From: Bacteroidota bacterium
GTDB lineage: Bacteria > Bacteroidota > Bacteroidia > Bacteroidales > Lentimicrobiaceae
Length of the DNA stretch: 13,039 bases
NCBI GenBank assembly: GCA_023434665.1
Contig: JAEYSM010000073.1
Span: 1 to 13,039, forward strand
Direction of reading: 5' to 3'
Shown here: positions 1 to 9,400 of the stretch, one piece after another
How positions within the stretch are numbered: position 1 is the first letter of the stretch
Layout: the number at the start of each line of letters is the position of its first letter
Made by a program: the position numbers and the translations under genes
Notes under the pieces: generated by a model
Databases searched by the model: none
Seen by the model: only the letters and a program-made list of their open reading frames with translations
Told to the model about the DNA's origin: nothing

Positions 1-2
1 AT

Positions 3-497
3 ACATTAAAGGCACAACAACCTGTTGAAGCATCGTGGACATTACAGCAAAGCGATGCAGGCACCTACAGCGAAGGCATATCCGCTACAGCGTTCAGTTC
101 GGGAAGCGGACTAATCGCCTTCAGGCACGATTCAGAAAATGGCGCTATGTCGTGCGGATGGAACAGTAAGAGTTTAGATACGGCCGACTACTACCAGTAC
201 ACCATTACCCCCGAAGAAGGCAAAACCCTGACAATTACCGACATAAACATGGATGTGAACCTCGATCGCGTAAACATGCGATTCGCGGTACACTACTCAA
301 CCGACAACTTCAGGCAACAAAGCACCGCTGTAGGCAACAGTGTGTATGTAGGCATGAAAAGTTCGCGCCAACTGCACATAAGCACACGAATAACAATCAG
401 TTACCCACAAACACTAAGCATAAGAGTTTACGGCTGGAGCGCCCCCACTCCGGCTGTAAACTTCTTTAACAGTAACGTGGTGATTAGCGGTCACTTT
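3..497 (+). other. N-terminal beta-sandwich-like segment of the giant protein
   Basis: The translation contains ADYYQYTITPEEGKTLTITD, followed by RFAVHYSTDNF and ending in a strand-rich stretch to SGHF. This resembles the recurring 'YY.F.ITP..G..LTL..I......G...F.VRYSTDGF' segment found near the N-terminus of many large Bacteroidota secreted proteins (from memory, not checked by search). Codons here often end in C or G (ACC, TAC, AGC, GGC, AAC), unlike the A/T-ending codons that dominate downstream, so this segment may have a different history from the rest of the gene. Confidence 0.5.
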
Positions 498-3400
498 GAG
501 GAGGAGGAAGAAGAGCTTGCAGAAGTAAAAGAAGAGTTAGTGCCGGAGGATGAAGTAGAACTACCATTGATGGAGATTGGTGAAGATGATGAAACACTTC
601 TTGAACAGTTAGCAGAAACAGAAATACAAGCCGGTATTCCGGAAGAACCCCTGGCAGACATGGGATTATCAGAGCAGCCCAACCTGTTTGAGATTGAAGG
701 TCAAGATACAGGAGGAAGAGAAGGAGAGAGAGGGGGTGATGTTTTCGATACACCAGGCCCCTATACATGGACATGCTCACCCGGTATGACCAGCGTTACA
801 GTTGAATGCTGGGGCGGTGGCGGAAGGGGTGGTGTGCGAACAAGTGGATACAATGTTGGTTATGCAGGTGGTGGAGGTGGTGCATACTCTAGAAGTGTGA
901 TTAATGTTACGTCAGGAGAATCCTACGATGTTCATGTCGGGGCAGGAAGTTCATCCACTAGTGCAGGAGGCGATTCTTGGTTCAATACTACATCTACAAT
1001 TTTAGCCAAAGGAGGGTCGAGTGTTGCAGATAATTCTAATAATTCCGGAATCGGTGGCCAAGGAAGTCAGGGAATTGGAACCATCAAATATAATGGTGGT
1101 TATGGTGCCAAAGGAGACGATTCTTATGGGGGTGGTGGTGGTTCCTCTGCTGGCTCAACCCAAGTTGGAAATTTTACAAACACTACCACAATTCAAAGAC
1201 CTGGTGCAATAGCACCCTTCAATGGAGGAAGTGGTGGACAGGGAGCTAATAGCAGTACAACTGGTCAAAATGGTGTAAATCCAGGAGGCGGAGGCGGAGG
1301 TGGTTATAGAGGCGGATTACTTGCATCTACCAAAGACCCAGGTTCTGGTGCTAATGGACAGGTCATCATAACATATTGCGAGATTTATAATATTCAGCCA
1401 GCTGGGCCAATCTGTTCTGGCACATCAACTCAAATTAAACTTTCAGGTTCAGAATCAGGTGTAAATTACCAATTAAGGCGTAATGGCACTCCGATAGGTC
1501 CTGCTGTTCCCGGAAATGGATCCCTTATAACCTTTGAGAATCAAAGTCTGGCAGGTGCTTACACCATTATAGCTACTCATGCCACACTGGGATGTCAATC
1601 AATTATGAATGGCACACTTACTTTTACTCAATCACCGGATGTTGCATTAGGTACAATTCCATCTGTTTGTCGCGGAACTACCTCAACCACATTGTCATAC
1701 TCAGTAACTGAAGGCAACCCCACCCGATATATGATTGATTGGGACAATGCAGCTAATGGACAAGGTTTCACAGATGTTCCAATAACCACTACTTTACCGG
1801 CTAGTCCAATTTCAATCACTGTTCCTGCAGGTGCAGCTCCCGGTACCTATAACGGAACTATTAAAGTTCGTGATAATAATGGATGTGAAGGCAACACTCA
1901 CAATATCAGTATTACTATACATCCAAATCCAACTATAACACTTGGCCCTAATCCTTCTGTTTGCCAAGGTGCAACAACTGCGAATCTCACTTACAGTGCA
2001 ACAACAGGAAATCCTGATAGATATTCGATTGACTATAACCCTATAGCTGAAACTGCAGGTTTTAACGACCAAACGAATGCCTTGTTGTCAATAAGTCCGA
2101 TTAACCTGATTGTTGCGGCATCTGCCCCCGCCGGAACATATCAGGGGACTTTGACAGTGAGGAATTCAACCACGGGATGTATAAGTGCAGACTACCCTAT
2201 TACAATTACAATCAATCCTGATGTTTTTGTGAATGCAGGTATTGACCAGGAAGTTTGTTCTACTACTGCTTCGGTAAATATCTCAGGTTCAGTATCAGGA
2301 GGAGCAACCACCGGCACATGGACCAGCAGTGGTACCGGAACCTTTGCTAATCCAAATGCATTATCCACTACATATACTTTTAGTGCCGGAGACATTGCGA
2401 CTGGTTCAGTGACATTAACACTCACGTCTGCCGATCCTACCGGTCCATGTACAGCCGTTTCTGATTTTCTTATCGTGACCATTCGACAGGTAGCAACTGT
2501 TAATGCCGGGCCTGATCAACATAAATGTGAAAGCTCACCTGCAGTAACACTAGCCGGCGTTATCGGTGGCGGAGCTACTTCCGCAATCTGGTCGGGTGGC
2601 GCAGGTACCTATACTCCTAATAACACTGCACTTAATGCCATATACACGCCCACAGCCTCTGAAATAGCAAATGGCTCAGTTACTTTAACCTTGACAACAA
2701 ATGACCCTGTAGGGCCATGTAATGCTGTTTCAGATCAGGTGGTAATCATATTTGATGATGCCCCAACCGTCAATGCAGGTTCTGACAAGTCAGTTTGTGC
2801 GGATGCACCATCTGTGACACTTGAAGGCTCAATAGGAGGTTCAGCAACCAGTGCCACATGGAGCGGTGGAACAGGAACTTATAATCCAAATAATACCACC
2901 CTCAATGCTGTATATACCCCGTCAGCGACAGAAATAATGAATGGTGCTGTCACTCTCACATTGACTACCGATGATCCAATAGGATTATGTGGGGCTGTTT
3001 CAGATCAAATGATCATCACAATAAATCCGTTACCTGTTGCAAATGCCGGAACTGACCGGAGTATCTACAGAGGTCAGAGTACAACCATTGGAAGTACAGC
3101 AGTTGCCGGCAATACATATCACTGGACAGCCTCACCTGCTGATGGTACTCTTAATCCGAATGTTGCCATGCCAGTAGTAAGTCCCTTGGTTACGACAACT
3201 TACACATTAACAGTTACATCAGCAGCCGGATGTACTAGTACTGACCAGGTTATTGTCACTGTTACCGATAATATAAGTATATCAAAAAGCATGACAATTA
3301 CACCTTTGAAGCCGGGCGATCCGGTTCAATACACTATAGTTTATCAGAATAATAATGAGGCCAATCAACCGGCGCTCAATGTAGAAGTAAAGGATTATTT

Positions 3401-6400
3401 ACCACCCTCAGCCTTATTTACATTTACTTCTGCCACCCCTGCCCCGACAACTAATTCCGGAGGAGTGCTGACATGGAACTTCGCAACTTTACCGGTTGGA
3501 ACCTACAGCATAATCATAAACGGTATTTGTGGTAGCATTGGCAATTCCAATTGGCCAACATATAATCCTGCAACATACTACATAATGACTGGTGGAGGAT
3601 CTGAAACACTGAGTAATAATGCTTCCGTTCAAAATGCAAGCACACCGGCTCCGATATATATCTCAGCACCGGTTGATAAAACGGTACAACAATATTGTGG
3701 ACCTGATCTTCAGCCAAATTCTGTAAATGGATATATAAAGTCAGCGACCCCAACTTACATTTATTACTCGTTCACCATAACTAATAATGGAAATATTTCA
3801 GATAAGTTTGACCTTACAGCAACCGGTACAATTCTTACATTTCAGGTTGAGAACTTAAATGGACAGCAACTTAGTACAACACCATGGCTAGCTCCAGGTG
3901 AATCACTTCCATTCTTATTAAAAGTATCTATTAGCGGTGGTACACCCCCTGACCAAACCAGTCTTGCTCAGTTAAAAGCTAAATCTTTTGTATGTGGAAC
4001 TGAAGATGTGAGTAATATAACCACATATATATATGGGGGAAATATTCCTGGTGATGCATGTAATCTTCAAATTACTAAAACATCCTCTGCAAATCCGGTT
4101 ACGGTTGGAAACAATTTCACCTACACTATAACTGTTACTAATTCAGGGGATCCAGCACAGGAGACAGTTATTGAAGATGCTTTGCCTCCCGAAGTAAATT
4201 ATGTATCCTCTGCATGGTCAGTTACTGAAATTGGAGCAACTGTAACGTTAACTTATCTACCTCTAACCCATACTTTAAGAGGTGTTTACAAATTTAATCC
4301 AAAGAATCAATTAAATAATGGAAAATTAATTCGGATAACTATTGTTGTTACACCAAACTGTGATGCTGTCCCCTCTATAACAAACAATGCAAAAGTAACT
4401 AGCTCAACAGCTGATCTGAATATGGATAATAATGCTGTGAGCATCACCACAAATGTTCTGTCAAATCTTCCCACACCCACAATTACCCCTCCTGCCCCTG
4501 TTATATGCTCAGGTAGTACTGTAACATTAACAGCATCAGGAGCACCGGCGGGACATGGATATAAATGGTACGACATAGATGGAAATCTGGTTTTTACAGG
4601 TAATCCATTTACAACACCTGCGCTCACTGCAAATGCTACTTATTACGCAGCAATTTTCGAAACTGCCAATCCCGATTGCGAATCACCTCAAACACCTATA
4701 AATATATCAGTGTTAACAGTTGATGATGTTACTGACCCTGTGGATGCTGTAGTTTGTGAAGGCGAAACCGTTTCATTCTCGGTTACTGCCACAGGTACAG
4801 GAACGCTTTCTTACAAATGGCAGGTTGACACAGGATCCGGTTTTACGGATGTTGTTAATAATGCAATATATAGCGGTGCGAATTCTCAGACCCTGACAAT
4901 TACTGGAGCTTTGCTTTCAATGGACGGATATCAATACAGGTGTATGGTCCAAAGCGGAACATGCGGTTATTCAGTCATAAGTAATGCTGCAACTCTGACA
5001 ATTAATCCAAAACCCTCTATAACCCCTGAAAATACTGATCAGTCAGTTTGTATAAACACTCCAATTACAAATATAATTTATAATGTAAGCGGAACATATT
5101 CGAGTGTAAGTGTTTTAGGGCTTCCAACAGGAGTAACATATAGTCAGACAGGGAATACTATTACTATCTCCGGAATTCCAACCACAGCAGGAGTATTTAT
5201 TTTTACAGTCACAGCTACAGGCATTTGTCCTCCTGATGCCACAGCAACAGGGACAATTACTGTAAATCCTGATGCTACAATTCAACTTACATCTGCAATT
5301 GGAACTGATAATCAATCATTGTGTACTAATAATCCAATTACTCCAATAACGTATTTAATAGGAGGCAGCAGTACCGGTGCTTATGTAACCGGTTTGCCGG
5401 CAGGAGTAACCGGCCAATATTCTGGTGGTGTATTTACTATTACAGGCACTCCCACAGTAACGGGCACTTATAATTATACAGTTTATACCACAGGTGAATG
5501 TGAACAAACCAGTACTTCAGGTACTATAACATTATTCGCAGTACCAGCGGTTACCCCTTCTGATGTCGTAGGAATTTGTCCCGGTGCGTTATCTTTCACT
5601 TTACCATATACAGCAACAGGTAATCCTAACACATATAATATCATCATCGGAACACCTGCATTTCCCGGTTTTGTTCCAATAATTAATGCAACACTTACAA
5701 GTAGTCCGCTTACAATACCATTGCCTTCCGTAGTGGTTGAAGGTACATACCAGTTCTTTATTACAGTAAGCAGTTCAGAAGGTTGTACCTCATCCCCCAT
5801 GCCGTTTAATGTTACATTCGAAGATGTTATAATACCGGTTGCAAAATGCAAGCCCTACACAGCATTTCTTGATGAAAATGGTATTGCTATCATATCTCCT
5901 GATGACGTAAATAATAATTCAACAGATAATTGTGGTATTGAAAGCATTACTGTAAGTCCAAATACTTTTACATGCAACAACGTTGGCAATAATACAGTAA
6001 CCCTAACAGTGACCGACTATTATGGCAATTCATCTACTTGTACTGCACTGGTTACAGTTGTGGATAATATAGGCCCCATGGCCCACTGTAAAAATATCAC
6101 AGTTGATCTCGATGAGAATGGGATAGCAACTATTACACCTGAGATGGTTAACGATGCGAGTACTGATAACTGCGGCATTTCATTCATGACGGTTAACCCT
6201 GATACATTTGATTGTTCCAATCAGGGAGCAAATACAGTTACCCTAACAGTTACCGATGAAAATGGAAATTCATCTGCATGTACAGCAACAGTTACTATTC
6301 GTGATAATGTGCAACCGGTAGCACTTTGCAAAGATTATACAATTACATTAAATCCATCCACTGGAACAGCAACATTAGTACCGGCAAACATCGATAACGG

Positions 6401-9400
6401 CAGTTATGATAATTGTGGTGGTGTAACTTTGTCATTGTCAGGCCAAACCACTTATGATTGCGGTGATTTCAATGCAGGTATTCCAATTCCTGTAACTCTG
6501 ATTGTCACTGATGAATCTGGTAATCAATCCACTTGCACAGCTAATGTGATGGTTGAATCTACCCTTGAAATTACACAAATGTATTTGGACATATGCGGAG
6601 CAAGGTTTAATTCTACTGTAATTGGTGGAAGTGGAGGCTATCATTATTATTGGGATGCAACCGACCCAATCAACAATGGCAGGAAACCATTTGCTAATTG
6701 TGTATTGTTTTGCGCGGGACAAAGTACCCATACCTCCAGTAATCCATGGTTATATACATGGTTGCCCGACGGGACATATTATACAACTTTAACAGTCACA
6801 GATTCAAGGGGTTGCCGTGTAACTGAGGAACTTACCTTTAATACCACCGGCACTAATAAGATTATTGAAGATTCTGAAGCTTGTGAAGGAGAAACAGTCA
6901 CATATACTGTAGGAACTCTTGAATGGTGGAATTATGAATTCGATTGGACATGGGAAGGTTGCACACGGATTTCAGGTGGAGGTGTTGATGATAAATTTAT
7001 AACCGTTATTTGGGACCAAGGTCCTGGGAATTATCAAATAAGTGCCTTGGTTGACCCTCAAATTTTTGGATTATGTTTGGAAATTGACATTTACAATGTT
7101 ACAGTACATCCAATGCCTGTTCCGATATTTAATTCTTATGCAGATAACATCTGTCCCCAGTCAACCCAAACATATACACTTACCCAAACCTATACAAGTC
7201 ACATATGGACAGTTACCGGCGGTACCATAACTGCTGGTGGTAACCCAGGTCAGAACTTTGTTACAGTTCACTGGGGTAATGGCCCAACAGGTACCGTTTC
7301 GGTTGAAGTTACAAACACCTTTGACTGTTCAGCATCATCCCAAATTACAATTAATATATTTGATAATGAAGATCCTACAATAGCCTGCCCGGCCCCTGTT
7401 ACTGTAAATGCTGTCTATAATCAGTGTTATGCCACAGGGGTCAACCTTGGAACACCTATAACAAATGACAATTGTGGTATTGCCTTAGTTACTAACAATG
7501 CTCTAATACAATTTCCTGTTGGGACAAGTATTGTTACATGGACGGTAACAGATTATGCAGGCAGAACAGCAACTTGCAATCAAAGTGTAACAGTAATTGA
7601 TAATCAGTATCCTACCGTTCTCACGCAGGATATTACTGTTTATTTGGGAGTTGATGGGACTGTTATTATAACAGAAACTGACATAGATGATGGCAGTTAT
7701 GATAATTGTGGTATTGATGATATGGCTCTATCACAATATACTTTTGACTGTTCAAACATTGGAGAAAACGAGGTAGAACTGACCGTAACTGACCTTGGTG
7801 GCCTTCAATCAACCGGAACTGCAACTGTAACTGTTATTGATAATATTCCACCCACCATCAGTCAATGTCCCATTCTACGCACTATAGAAGGTTGTTCAGC
7901 ATTTGATATCATTGATCCGCCTTATGCAACAATCTTAACAAACACAACTTATGAGATCTTCAATATTACCAATCAGGGAATTGTAACTGACAACTGTCCG
8001 TTAAACATCACTGTTCAGTATATCGACGAAATTACATCTACCACACCCTGCTCAATAACCGTTGAACGTAAATGGCGCATTTCTGATGGTGTCAATTTTG
8101 ATGAATGCATTCAAACTGTAATTATAAATGATTCTCAACCTCCGCAATTAACAGGAATACTGCCGGGTGGGCATCTTGACAATACTTGTATTTCAGAAGT
8201 GCCACCAGCTCCTACAGTAACCGAAATATCCGCATTATATACTGATAATTGTAAAACACCAACTGTAATTCCTGATGAAACCAGCATTACAGGAACATCC
8301 TGTTCATGGACTGCAACTTATAATTACATTGTTACAGACGGTTGTAACGAAACTATCGCATCGGTTATTTATACGGGCGATGATACAGAAGAACCCGTAA
8401 TCACAGGAACCATTCCAACCACACCTATTGCCGGATGTTCTGCTACCGATATCCCAATTGCGCTTACCACAGTCACTGCTCTAGAAGCTCTTGGCATAAC
8501 AATCAGCGATAACTGTACACCCGATGCAAGCTTGGTGGTTACTTCTTCTGATGCCGCACCATCCGGTAATTGTCCCATCACCATTGTAAGAACTTATACC
8601 ATTACTGATGCCTGCTCTAATGCATCAACCATTACACAGACATTTGAAATTGATGATCAAATAAACCCGGAAATCACCTGCCCGGTTGCAGGAACACAAC
8701 CTGTTATTGTCAATACCGGAAATGCCTATACACATAACGCACCCCCGAATTGGGATGCCACTGCAACTGATAACTGTGGAGTACAGTCTCTCGTTGCAAT
8801 GCTTTCAGGTGACACTGATTCTGGTCCTCATACCACTTTAAACGGTGTTGTCTTCAACCAAGGCACCACCACCGTCACATGGACGGCCACAGATGCCTGC
8901 GGAAATACCTCAACCTGCACATTCAATGTAGTGGTTGAAGGCTCAGCTGATATATCGGTAGTTAAAACAGTTTCACCGGTGGGTGCTGTTGTTCCCGGTC
9001 AGACACTAACCTATACCGTTGTTGTCACTAATCTTGGTCCGGCAGCTGCACCATTAATAGAATTATTTGACAATATGCCACCACAAGTGGACCTTATTTC
9101 ATGGACATTAAATGGAGTTCCACAATCATTGCCATATTCCGGCTATTGCGACCTGACAAATCTGGCATTTGGAGATTCTCAAACTGTTACTTATACCGTT
9201 AAAGTTAAGTGCTCGACCATTAATTCAATTGCCAATACGGCAACCGTTCTATTGCCACCTCCATTATCCGATTTGAATAATTCCAATAACTCTTCTACAG
9301 TTACCAATCCAATTGGAAACTTTTTACAGGTTACTGCTTCTATAATACAAGGAGATTGTCAATCGAATGGCGAGATCGACATTACTGTGACAGGCGGAAC

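Noticed and set aside
741..1376. Collagen-like or silk-like structural repeat
   Set aside because: Gly runs are not in a Gly-X-Y period and are flanked by the conserved VTVECWGGGG and GQVIITY strands, which fit the glycine-rich domain better.
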